Assembly (NCBI GenBank): GCA_964472165.1
Contig: CAYYJE010000101.1
Location: 1 to 10,691, forward strand
Length of the DNA stretch: 10,691 bases
Direction: 5' to 3'
Origin: UBA1413 sp964472165
GTDB lineage: Bacteria > Bacteroidota > Bacteroidia > Bacteroidales > Prolixibacteraceae
Part shown: one piece after another, positions 1-6,124 of the stretch
Numbering within the stretch: position 1 is the first letter of the stretch
Layout: each line of letters starts with the position of its first letter
Notes under the pieces: model-generated
The model's input: only the letters and a program-made list of their open reading frames with translations
Told to the model about the DNA's origin: nothing
Databases searched by the model: none
Made by a program: the position numbers and the translations under genes

Positions 1-530
1 GGGGTATGCCAGCCGCTGCCTCCGCCGGCAAAGAGGTTGACTTTTCCTGTGGTGAAGCCTGCCTCCACATACACATCTCCCCCAGCTGACCCGGCGCCCT
101 CATTCAGGATGTAATTGGCCGCCAGCGAAAAATTCCCGAGCGACAACCCGCTGTTCACTTCGAAAGCATGATTCTCCGCCGTGAACCATGCCGTTCCGGG
201 AAAGTAGTAATCGGTGATGCCGAGGGTGAGAATCCCGAAATTGTATGAAGCATAGAGATCGGTTTCCAGGGCTTGCGGGTCTGAGAAACAGGTGGAACCC
301 CATGCCCCCAGGGTAAAACCTCCGGCCGTAAACTCAACGGTGGGTTGCAGCGCCGGACCGCTTCCGAATTTGCTTCCCCGCCATACGTAGCTGCTGACCA
401 GGTTCGCACTTACACTGAAGCTTCCCGGTGATTCCGGGGCCGGGTTTGAAGTGCCGGGAGTTTCCTGGGCGGCGGATGGTAAGGACAACCCAATGGCCAG
501 GAACAAAACCAGTGAAATTTTTTTCTTCAT
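1..530 (-). CDS. Outer-membrane beta-barrel protein, TIGR02001/Gcw_chp-like, 3' end outside window
   Basis: The reading frame opens at the ATG complementary to 528-530 and stays open for 176 codons to the window edge, so the C-terminus is missing. It begins with MKKKISLVLFLAIGLSLPSA, a clear signal peptide likely cut around residues 20-22, followed by a short Pro/Thr/Ser-rich linker. From about residue 38 it has alternating strands such as SANLVSSYVWRG, TLGAWGS and LYASYNFGILTLGITDYYF. The pattern of S-x-Y-x-W/F-RG in the first strand followed by a second strand with GxW resembles the conserved outer-membrane family TIGR02001 (Gcw_chp), whose function is not established; some members are treated as porin-like. 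The match is from memory of the family pattern, not a search. There is no strong Shine-Dalgarno before the ATG. A TATATTTG box lies about 60 nt upstream. The neighbouring receptor is on the same strand, but 372 bp separate them, so it is probably a separate transcript. Confidence 0.7.
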   Translation of the reverse strand, partial: MKKKISLVLFLAIGLSLPSAAQETPGTSNPAPESPGSFSVSANLVSSYVWRGSKFGSGPALQPTVEFTAGGFTLGAWGSTCFSDPQALETDLYASYNFGILTLGITDYYFPGTAWFTAENHAFEVNSGLSLGNFSLAANYILNEGAGSAGGDVYVEAGFTTGKVNLFAGGGSGWHT

Positions 531-589
531 AGTAAGAAGAGTTTGTTAGAATTTAGCATGCCCCCCCTGAATAGACGATATATTGCTAA

Positions 590-597
590 CAAATATA
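590..597 (-). promoter_or_regulatory. Candidate Bacteroidota -7 box for the gene ending its 5' side at 530
   Basis: On the minus strand this reads TATATTTG, an exact match to the TAnnTTTG element of Bacteroidota primary-sigma promoters. It would give a 5' leader of roughly 50-55 nt before the ATG at 530. No TTTG element is visible 19-21 nt upstream, so only half of the consensus is present. Confidence 0.35.
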
Positions 598-719
598 TAT
601 GAAAATCACCGTATACCCCTATAAAATGAAAGATTAATATGGAAAATAATATTAAAATAATAGTATTGCCCCTATTTTAACCGGGAATCCAAATATTTAT
701 TTATAAATCCGGCATAGTA

Positions 720-741
720 ATTATGCACAAATCCAAAGTAA
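720..741. repeat. 22-bp direct repeat, copy 1
   Basis: All 22 bases from 720 to 741 are identical to 786-807, with the two starts 66 bp apart. The core on the plus strand is TTATGCACAAATCCAAAGTA. The bases flanking the two copies differ, so the repeat ends sharply. Confidence 0.85.
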
Positions 742-781
742 AAAATCGTAATATTTGATATAGATCCAAACTATAATGCCA

Positions 782-902
782 TTATATTATGCACAAATCC
801 AAAGTAATCTGTTTGGCTTTGGTCCCATTGATAACGACCCGGTTGATGACATTCCCCGGGAACCATTCGGGAGATATCCTTATGCCGTAAATTGCTTTTG
901 CA
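782..902 (-). pseudogene. Possible orphan 3' end of an unidentified gene
   Basis: On the minus strand, immediately after the stop of the TonB-dependent receptor, an overlapping frame reads YGIRISPEWFPGNVINRVV and continues through INGTKAKQITLDLCII to a TAA at 782-784. The codons used (ATC, GTC, AAC, GAA, CCG, GGC) and the balanced amino-acid mix look like real coding sequence. There is no start codon of its own, because upstream the frame runs inside the receptor gene. The reading SPEWFPGNVINRVVINGTKA suggests a beta-rich C-terminal domain, but I do not recognise the family. It may be what is left of a gene whose 5' part was removed. It could also be a chance open frame of about 40 codons. 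Confidence 0.3.
786..807. repeat. 22-bp direct repeat, copy 2
   Basis: This is the second exact copy of the repeat at 720-741. On the minus strand it covers the last sense codons (ending TLDLCII) of the orphan coding-like fragment at 782-902. Copy 1 could therefore be a small duplication of that gene tail rather than a binding site. Confidence 0.85.
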
Positions 903-3146
903 TCAGAATGCCAGGTTGAGCCGCAGATAGATGTTGCGGCCCGGTTCGACGCTGATGCCTCCCCGGTTGGTGGCCAGGTGGTTGGTATAGCTTTTGTCGG
1001 TGAGGTTGTCGACGCCGGCAAAGAGCTGCAGCCGGGTCTCTCCCAGGTGGATCCGGGAAGAGCTAAACGCCAGGTCAAACCGGGTATAGCCGCCGGTGGC
1101 CTTTTCTCCCGCGGCGATCTTCTCCTGGCGGGCGGCACTGACCATGGTGAGCTCCGCTGATCCGTATTTGGGTTGGGTGTAGCGCACTCCCAGCCTTCCG
1201 TTCATCGGGGGGATCCTGGGCAGGTCGGTTTCCGATCCGAGATCCTTTCCCCGGACATACGACCCCGAAGCCACTACCACCACGTTGGGCCACGCGTTGT
1301 ACTGCATTCCGAAATCGGCTCCGTAGAGCAGGGCTTTGCTGACATTGTCGTAAATCAGCGCCGGAAGGGTGTCCTGCGTTCCCTCCAGCGGACCGGTGTT
1401 CAGCGTGTAAATGAACTCCCCGGGGGTCTCCACCACCAGGTTGCCGATCCGGTTGACAAAACCATTCATCTGCAGGTTGAACCTCGGCTTCCAGATGCGG
1501 AGGCCCACATCGGCGGAAGCGCCGTTTTCTGGTTTCAACTCCGGATCGCCCAGACTGACATAATTCCCCAGGTCGATGTATTTGAAGAGTTCCTCGAGCG
1601 AGGGGGCCCTGAAAGAGCGGGCCAGGTTGAGCGTCAGGTCGGTCTCTTTGGCCGCTTTGTACAATATTCCCCCGTTGGCGCTCCAGGAGAGGGTGTTGTT
1701 TTTCCCTGCCGGAAAGGTAATCCGCTGGTTGGGGGGAGTGTCGTTCCTTACGCCGTCAATGATGAGGTAGTCGATGTCGGTCCCCGCCTCATTTTCCACC
1801 AGGATGCCGTCGACCCTTCCGCCGGTGATCAGGGTGAGCCTGTTATTGAGCAGCCGGGCTTCGTCCTGCACAAAAATGCCCCCGCTGCTGAAACTTGATT
1901 TCGGAATCGGGGTTTCGCCACGTACCAGGTTGATGGTTTTGACAACATTTCCCGCCGGACTGACCACTTCGTTTTTGATATATTTGGTGCGGTCGGTGCG
2001 CATGGTGCGCGACCAGATGTCCATGCCGGCAATCAGCGTATTCTTCTCCCCGGGCGTCCAGGTCGTCTGGAGCTGTCCCCCGTGGGTCAGGTGATTCCCG
2101 ATGGGGACCACCAGTTCAGGAGTAACCCGCTGCGTTCCCGCGGGAATTTTGGTCTCGGTCACGGTGTTGGGAACCATTTCCACATCGCGCTGGATGTATT
2201 GGGTGAAGTAGTTGGCTTTCACGGAAGAGAGAAGATCGGAGATCGCGGTGATCTCGTAAGAAGTGGAGAAAAGGTGCCTGCTGATCTCCGTGTAGGTGGC
2301 GTTTGCCGGTCCGGGAAATGCCGATCCCCCCGGAATCCCCACATCGGTCGACCAATTGTTCTGGTATTGCACCCTGAAAACATGGTTTTCCCAGGGTTTC
2401 AGTCCGGCTTTGGCGGTGACGTTGTTCGAGGTGAACTGGCTGTTGGGAATCGTCCCTTCGGGAGTGCGGAGGTCGTCAGCCGCGGTATGGGTGCCACTGA
2501 GCCGCAGGGACCACTTTTTTGCCCCGGCATTCACGCCGGCATGCTCCGTAAGGAGGTTGTTGACACCCCCGTAACCCAGGGTGGCGTTCCCCGACACATA
2601 GGGTTTGGCGGCAAAATGGCCTTCTTTGGTGATGATGTTGATGATGCCCCCCATGGCCCCTGTTCCGTAAAGGGAGGATTGGGCGCCCTTGATCACCTCA
2701 ACCCGCTCGATGTCGTTGACGTCGATCATGCTGAAGGAGGCGGTCAGGTCGGTGGCGGTCTCCATCCGGTGGCCGTCGACCAGCGTCACCAGCCTGTTCT
2801 CGCTCAACCCCCTGATGCTGATGGTCGTGGACCACGCCCCGTCACGCCCCATGGCAATTCCGGGCTCAGCCCCCAATACGTTGGAAAGGGTCTGCGACGA
2901 CAACTTCAAAAAATTGCCGGCGCCCACCACTGCCATGGGAAGGGGCACATCTTTCATCCGCCGGTTGACCCTCATGCTGGTAACTTCCACTTCACCCAGG
3001 GGAATGGGCTCCTGGTCGAGGGAGTCGGGACTGGCTTTGCTTAATACGGTTTCGACGGGTTCATCCATCTGCCAGGCATCCTGGCCCAAACTCTGAAAAG
3101 AAAACAGGATCGCAAAGGCTGCTGTCAGCAAACCATTTTTAGTCAT
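903..3146 (-). CDS. TonB-dependent outer-membrane receptor (siderophore/vitamin-receptor type, not SusC)
   Basis: The product has 747 residues, a normal length for this family. Residues 1-22 form a signal peptide ending FSFQSLGQ. A linker leads to GEVEVTSMR (51-59), the usual entry into the plug. The plug domain (about 60-178) contains SNVLGAEPGIAMG, ISIRGLSENRLVTLVDGHR and, at 150-173, the hallmark EVIKGAQSSLYGTGAMGG. The beta-barrel fills the rest and ends YLRLNLAF, with the terminal Phe typical of outer-membrane insertion signals. It lacks the N-terminal carboxypeptidase-like domain of SusC/RagA proteins, which points to the BtuB/CirA/FecA-like side of the family. It should import a scarce ligand using TonB energy; the ligand cannot be read from the sequence. 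Its ATG (3144-3146) overlaps the end of the TM1266-family gene by 8 nt, so the two are probably translationally coupled. A divergent ABC importer lies next door and could take the cargo onward. Confidence 0.93.
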   Translation of the reverse strand: MTKNGLLTAAFAILFSFQSLGQDAWQMDEPVETVLSKASPDSLDQEPIPLGEVEVTSMRVNRRMKDVPLPMAVVGAGNFLKLSSQTLSNVLGAEPGIAMGRDGAWSTTISIRGLSENRLVTLVDGHRMETATDLTASFSMIDVNDIERVEVIKGAQSSLYGTGAMGGIINIITKEGHFAAKPYVSGNATLGYGGVNNLLTEHAGVNAGAKKWSLRLSGTHTAADDLRTPEGTIPNSQFTSNNVTAKAGLKPWENHVFRVQYQNNWSTDVGIPGGSAFPGPANATYTEISRHLFSTSYEITAISDLLSSVKANYFTQYIQRDVEMVPNTVTETKIPAGTQRVTPELVVPIGNHLTHGGQLQTTWTPGEKNTLIAGMDIWSRTMRTDRTKYIKNEVVSPAGNVVKTINLVRGETPIPKSSFSSGGIFVQDEARLLNNRLTLITGGRVDGILVENEAGTDIDYLIIDGVRNDTPPNQRITFPAGKNNTLSWSANGGILYKAAKETDLTLNLARSFRAPSLEELFKYIDLGNYVSLGDPELKPENGASADVGLRIWKPRFNLQMNGFVNRIGNLVVETPGEFIYTLNTGPLEGTQDTLPALIYDNVSKALLYGADFGMQYNAWPNVVVVASGSYVRGKDLGSETDLPRIPPMNGRLGVRYTQPKYGSAELTMVSAARQEKIAAGEKATGGYTRFDLAFSSSRIHLGETRLQLFAGVDNLTDKSYTNHLATNRGGISVEPGRNIYLRLNLAF

Positions 3147-3393
3147 GGGAATTGTTCTTTAAGAGTACCGATTTTACCTCAATGCCCTTCAGCCGGCCTA
3201 ACTGTCCGGTGAGGGAACCTATCTGATCGGTGGAGCCCTCAAGAACAAGGGAGATCAGACTCAGGCCATTGCTGCGGGGCAGCCCCTGACGTCCGATGAT
3301 GATTGAAGAATGGCGGGAGATGATGTCGTTCAGCAACTGAACGTTTTCACGGTTTTCAACCTGAATGATGACGGTTCCTACTCTCTTTTCCAT
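3139..3393 (-). CDS. TM1266-family small protein, putative iron-only hydrogenase system regulator
   Basis: This 84-residue protein begins MEKRVGTVIIQVENRENV and continues with RQGLPR (35-40), LSLISLVLEGSTDQIGSL and GRLKGIEVKSVLL. That order matches the TM1266 family (TIGR03959 as I recall it): an MEKR start, a first strand of aliphatic residues, an RxGLP turn, and an LVLEG-x5-IG-x-LTGxLGxLxGIxVK ending. The family has an ACT-like alpha/beta fold and usually sits beside the [FeFe]-hydrogenase maturation genes hydE, hydF and hydG. Its biochemical role is not settled. Here none of those genes is in view. Instead the gene opens a two-gene unit with a TonB-dependent receptor, its stop lying inside the receptor start (ATGACTAA). 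The start at 3391-3393 is supported by a GGAGG Shine-Dalgarno 7 nt upstream. A ligand-sensing or metal-related control of the receptor and the divergent transporter is my inference. Confidence 0.85.
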   Translation of the reverse strand: MEKRVGTVIIQVENRENVQLLNDIISRHSSIIIGRQGLPRSNGLSLISLVLEGSTDQIGSLTGQLGRLKGIEVKSVLLKNNSHD

Positions 3394-3400
3394 CAGAATG

Positions 3401-3405
3401 CCTCC
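3401..3405 (-). promoter_or_regulatory. Shine-Dalgarno of the TM1266-family gene
   Basis: GGAGG on the minus strand lies 7 nt before the ATG complementary to 3391-3393. It is notable because most other genes in the window have no such site, and it fixes the start of the small protein. Confidence 0.7.
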
Positions 3406-3529
3406 GGATCAGTTTTTTTGAAGCTGTACCACCTTGAAAGGAGAAATACCCCCGTCGCAGAAAGGTGCAGATCTTTGGTTATTTTCTGCAATATTAGCGA
3501 ATTGTTCCTGAATAATGCCCTGATATGTT

Positions 3530-3643
3530 TTATAATACAAAACTGACGATCCCTGCAAGCCTGGCCATCCTTTGCGAAGTGGAAAGGCGCAGTTCTGTGC
3601 TCAGGGCACGACGTAAATTGTCCTTCCTATGGTGCTCTTTCAT
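3530..3643 (-). CDS. Possible small ORF or leader peptide, 37 aa
   Basis: On the minus strand an ATG at 3641-3643 opens a 37-codon frame beginning MKEHHRKDNLRRALSTELRL and ending MARLAGIVSFVL before TAA at 3530-3532. The peptide is basic in its first part and hydrophobic at the end, and the codons resemble those of the neighbours. It lies 136 nt upstream of the TM1266 gene, in the same direction. No Shine-Dalgarno is visible and I recognise no family. It could be a leader peptide, a gene remnant, or chance. Confidence 0.2.
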   Translation of the reverse strand: MKEHHRKDNLRRALSTELRLSTSQRMARLAGIVSFVL

Positions 3644-3654
3644 TCTGATTTCGG

Positions 3655-3662
3655 TAGATTTG
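3655..3662 (+). promoter_or_regulatory. Candidate -7 box for the ABC-transporter operon
   Basis: TAGATTTG matches the Bacteroidota TAnnTTTG element exactly and ends 16 nt before the ATG of the binding protein. Transcription would start about 10 nt before that codon. No good TTTG -33 element is seen at 19-21 nt upstream, so the site is only a candidate. Confidence 0.4.
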
Positions 3663-3678
3663 CCTGAAATAACGGTTT

Positions 3679-4632
3679 ATGTTGCGGAATGCTTTCTGGC
3701 TTTTCTTAATAGCTCTTTTTCTTGGCGGGTGCGGCACTCCATCGTCGGAAGGCCATTTCACCATCGCCACCCTGAAAGGTCCCTCCTCGATGGGAATGAT
3801 CAGGCTGATTGACAGTCTCAGCCGGGATCCTCACGCACAGATTCAGGTGAAAATTCTCAACGAGCCTCTCCAGGTGCGGAAGATGATGATTGACGGAACG
3901 GCCGGTTTCGCCATCCTCCCTTCCACGATGGCAGCCATCACCTACAACAAGGGGATGGACTACCGGCTGGTGGCCGTCCCGGTGTGGGGAACCCTTTACC
4001 TTGTGGGCAGCGACACCACCGTGACGGAGTGGGAAAACCTGAGGGGAAAACGGGTCTACGTGATGGCCCGGGGAATGACCCCCGATGTGCTCTTCCGCTA
4101 CCTGCTGCAGAAAAACGGCCTCGACCCCGACCGGGACCTTTCCCTCGATTACAGTTTTCCTACCCACATCGACCTGGCGCAGGCGGTCAACGCCCGACAG
4201 GCGGATCTGGCGGTGATCTCGGAACCCCTGGCCAGTCTGGCCATTCAAAACAATCCCGCCCTGCGGCGCATTTTTTCCATGAACGACGAGTGGAGCCGCT
4301 TTGCGGGGATTCCCATTGCCGAGACCGCCTTTATGGCCAAAGCGGAGGTCCTGGAAAACCACCGGGAGATGGTGAAAAAACTCCTCGACAGCTATGCCGC
4401 CTCCACGGAATGGGTCAACGCCCACCCCGACAGTGCCGCCGCCCTGATTGTCAGGTATGGAATTCTTCCCGACAGCGTGGCGGCCCTTCATGCCATTCCG
4501 CGGATAAATCTTAAATTTGCAAGGGCCGGAGCCATTGAGCAAGAGGTCAGGGAGTATTTTAAGGTGTTTTACAAAATGAATCCCGATATTATCGGGGGAA
4601 AAATGCCGGATGAAAATTTCATTTACAGGTAG
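3679..4632 (+). CDS. ABC-transporter substrate-binding lipoprotein, NitT/TauT/NMT1-like
   Basis: The product has 317 residues. Its start, MLRNAFWLFLIALFLGGCG, is a lipoprotein signal with lipobox L-G-G-C and the lipidated Cys at 18. The mature part opens with FTIATLKGPSSMGMIRLID, and continues with FAILPSTMAAITYNKG, WENLRGKRVYVMARGMTPDV and ADLAVISEPLASLAIQNNP. This is the layout of type-II periplasmic binding proteins of the SsuA/TauA/NMT1 group: a substrate loop early on, then a P-D/S-T-A-A region, a strand with GKxVY, and an EP pair. The LKGP-x2-MGM motif suggests a specific subgroup, which I recall also from Clostridia, where the substrate is likewise unknown. It should capture in the periplasm what the neighbouring outer-membrane receptor admits. 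Its stop overlaps the permease start by 23 nt. There is no Shine-Dalgarno. Confidence 0.88.
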   Translation: MLRNAFWLFLIALFLGGCGTPSSEGHFTIATLKGPSSMGMIRLIDSLSRDPHAQIQVKILNEPLQVRKMMIDGTAGFAILPSTMAAITYNKGMDYRLVAVPVWGTLYLVGSDTTVTEWENLRGKRVYVMARGMTPDVLFRYLLQKNGLDPDRDLSLDYSFPTHIDLAQAVNARQADLAVISEPLASLAIQNNPALRRIFSMNDEWSRFAGIPIAETAFMAKAEVLENHREMVKKLLDSYAASTEWVNAHPDSAAALIVRYGILPDSVAALHAIPRINLKFARAGAIEQEVREYFKVFYKMNPDIIGGKMPDENFIYR

Positions 4633-5365
4633 AAAAATTTGGAGCATTGCCTCGGTCGTGTTCATAGGGGTCGTCTGGAAGCTCCTTTCCCTCCTTTTGG
4701 GGTCTGAGTTTGTCCTTCCCTCACCGGAAAAGACCCTTGTCACCACCCTGGGACTTTTCGGGGAGAAGGAGTTCCTGGCAGTGGTCGGGACCACCATATT
4801 GCGAAGCCTTGCCGGTTTTGCCATTTCCATTGTGCTGGGAATCGGACTGGGAGTGCTTGCCGGAACCCGGCCCCGCTTCAACGCCTTCCTCCAGCCTATA
4901 TTGATCACCATCCGTTCCATTCCGGTCATCGCCCTCATCCTGCTCGCCCTCATCTGGTTTAATCCCGGGTCGGTGCCTGTCTTCATCGCCATCCTCACCA
5001 TGTTCCCCTTTATCTGCATCAACGTGATCGACGGGATTAGAAGCATGGACGGTGACCTGACACAGATGGCCGCCTTTTACCGGGTGGGCCGCACCCGGAT
5101 CATCAGGGAGCTCTATATTCCCGGCATCATGCCCTTCATCATCAGCGGCGCTTCCAGCGCCATGGGCATCGGCTGGCGCGCCATCATCACCGGCGAAGTG
5201 CTCAGCCAGCCCCGCTATGGCATTGGCACCCTCATGCAGGGGGCGCAGACCTTCCTGAATGTCGACGCCGTCATCGCCTGGACCATCCTGGCGGTGGTCA
5301 TCAGCTTCGCCTTTGAAAGGGCGATCCGCTGGGCCGAACATCACCTTACCGCCTGGAAATTCTGA
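4610..5365 (+). CDS. ABC-transporter permease, SsuC/TauC-like (BPD_transp_1)
   Basis: The product has 251 residues and is the usual size for this family. Hydrophobic stretches lie at about 11-31, 57-84, 92-116, 120-140, 171-190 and 219-236, giving about six membrane helices. The cytoplasmic coupling loop (EAA loop) is at about 153-178, reading MAAFYRVGRTRIIRELYIPG; it contacts the ATPase. The following GWRAIITGEVLSQPRYGIG is characteristic of the nitrate/taurine/sulfonate permease group. The start ATG at 4610 lies inside the end of the binding-protein gene, and the stop is 2 nt before the ATPase start, so the three are one operon. A single permease gene implies a homodimer in the membrane. 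The substrate is unknown. Confidence 0.92.
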   Translation: MKISFTGRKIWSIASVVFIGVVWKLLSLLLGSEFVLPSPEKTLVTTLGLFGEKEFLAVVGTTILRSLAGFAISIVLGIGLGVLAGTRPRFNAFLQPILITIRSIPVIALILLALIWFNPGSVPVFIAILTMFPFICINVIDGIRSMDGDLTQMAAFYRVGRTRIIRELYIPGIMPFIISGASSAMGIGWRAIITGEVLSQPRYGIGTLMQGAQTFLNVDAVIAWTILAVVISFAFERAIRWAEHHLTAWKF

Positions 5366-5367
5366 CC

Positions 5368-6078
5368 ATGCAACTGGAACTGCAACATATCGGCAAAGCA
5401 TACGGAGGGATCACCCTCTTCGATGATTTCTCCATAGCCTTCGATGAGGGAAAAATCACCTGTATCCTGGGTCCTTCGGGATGCGGCAAAACCACAATGC
5501 TGAACATCATCGGGGGGATTGTCCCTCCCGACAGCGGCTCCGCCGATGGATTCACGGGCAAAGCAATCTCTTACATCTTCCAGGACCCGCGGCTCCTTCC
5601 CTGGAAAACCGTGCGCGAAAACATCGGATTCGTACTGCCCCATGACCTGCCGGAAAAGGAACGGAAAAGCATCACCGACCGGTTTATCAGCCTGGTGGAG
5701 CTCGAAGATTTCGCTGATTATTATCCTGCCAAGCTGAGCGGGGGGATGCGCCAGCGGGTGTCCATTGCCCGGGCATTCGCCTTCCCCTCGGAAGTAATCC
5801 TGATGGATGAACCCCTCAAGGGACTGGACATCAAGCTGAAGCTGAACCTTATCCGCACTTTTTCCCGCATCTGGGAAACAGACAGGCGTACGGTGATCTT
5901 CGTCACCCACGACGTGGAGGAGTCGCTGCTCCTCAGCAACGAAATCATCGTGATGAGCCGGCCTCCGGTGCGAATAGTTTTCCGCACAAAAGCCGATGTT
6001 CCCGTGTCGGACCGCTCCCCTGACTCGGAATACCTGTCAGGTTTGAAAAAGGAGTTGATCTGTGCCCTGGAAAGCTGA
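5368..6078 (+). CDS. ABC-transporter ATP-binding protein, SsuB/TauB-like
   Basis: The product has 236 residues and all the ATPase motifs: Walker A GPSGCGKT at 35-42, Q-loop FQDPRLLPW with Q72, signature LSGGMRQR at 123-130, Walker B VILMDEP at 143-149 with catalytic E148, and switch His181 in THDVEE. The RLLPW after the Q-loop is typical of the nitrate/sulfonate group. The D-loop reads LKGLD rather than the common SALD, which may mark a subfamily. It should power the permease directly upstream, only 2 nt away. No extra C-terminal regulatory domain is present. The protein is predicted to be intact and active. The following gene starts 46 nt later and could be in the same transcript. Confidence 0.94.
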   Translation: MQLELQHIGKAYGGITLFDDFSIAFDEGKITCILGPSGCGKTTMLNIIGGIVPPDSGSADGFTGKAISYIFQDPRLLPWKTVRENIGFVLPHDLPEKERKSITDRFISLVELEDFADYYPAKLSGGMRQRVSIARAFAFPSEVILMDEPLKGLDIKLKLNLIRTFSRIWETDRRTVIFVTHDVEESLLLSNEIIVMSRPPVRIVFRTKADVPVSDRSPDSEYLSGLKKELICALES

Positions 6079-6124
6079 TCTTGCAAGAGTCAAGTTTATG
6101 ATAATTAACAGTACTATTAATATT

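Larger units (their letters stand above)
531..781. other. AT-rich intergenic spacer
   Basis: This stretch is far richer in A and T than the flanking genes and has no credible coding frame. It holds the candidate -7 box at 590-597 and the first copy of the 22-bp direct repeat at 720-741. It is the upstream region of the beta-barrel gene on the minus strand and lies beyond the 3' end of the TonB-dependent receptor. I saw no clear stem-loop terminator. Confidence 0.6.
3406..3678. promoter_or_regulatory. Divergent intergenic control region
   Basis: This spacer separates the leftward TM1266/receptor unit from the rightward ABC-transporter unit, so it must carry both sets of start signals. On the plus side there is an exact TAGATTTG box at 3655-3662. 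On the minus side the best -7 match I see is TAATATTG, one base off. TGCAGA at 3466-3471 and TCTGCA at 3485-3490 form a 6-bp inverted repeat with a 13-nt spacer, inside the putative leader of the TM1266 gene. A 37-codon frame (3530-3643, minus) is listed separately. No riboswitch was recognised. Confidence 0.4.

Noticed and set aside
2082..3044. A 320-codon open frame on the plus strand opposite the TonB-dependent receptor.
   Set aside because: The opposite strand carries a textbook plug and barrel sequence; this frame is Gly/His/Val-rich with no motif and is a shadow.
3391..3430. Leader sequence ACTGATCCGGAGGCATTCTG before the TM1266 gene, which resembles the 3' conserved part of a TPP riboswitch.
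   Set aside because: The essential CUGAGA half and the matching stems are not found upstream, and the GGAGG is better explained as the Shine-Dalgarno.
3706..5046. A 446-codon open frame on the minus strand opposite the binding protein and permease.
   Set aside because: It is antisense to two well-supported genes, is unusually rich in His, Gly, Arg and Asp, has no recognisable motif, and is explained by the GC-rich third positions of the sense genes.
6062..6124. Upstream GTG start for the endonuclease/phosphatase-like protein, overlapping the ATPase gene.
   Set aside because: It would put about 21 residues (MPWKADLARVKF and more) before a clear export signal that begins at the ATG at 6125.
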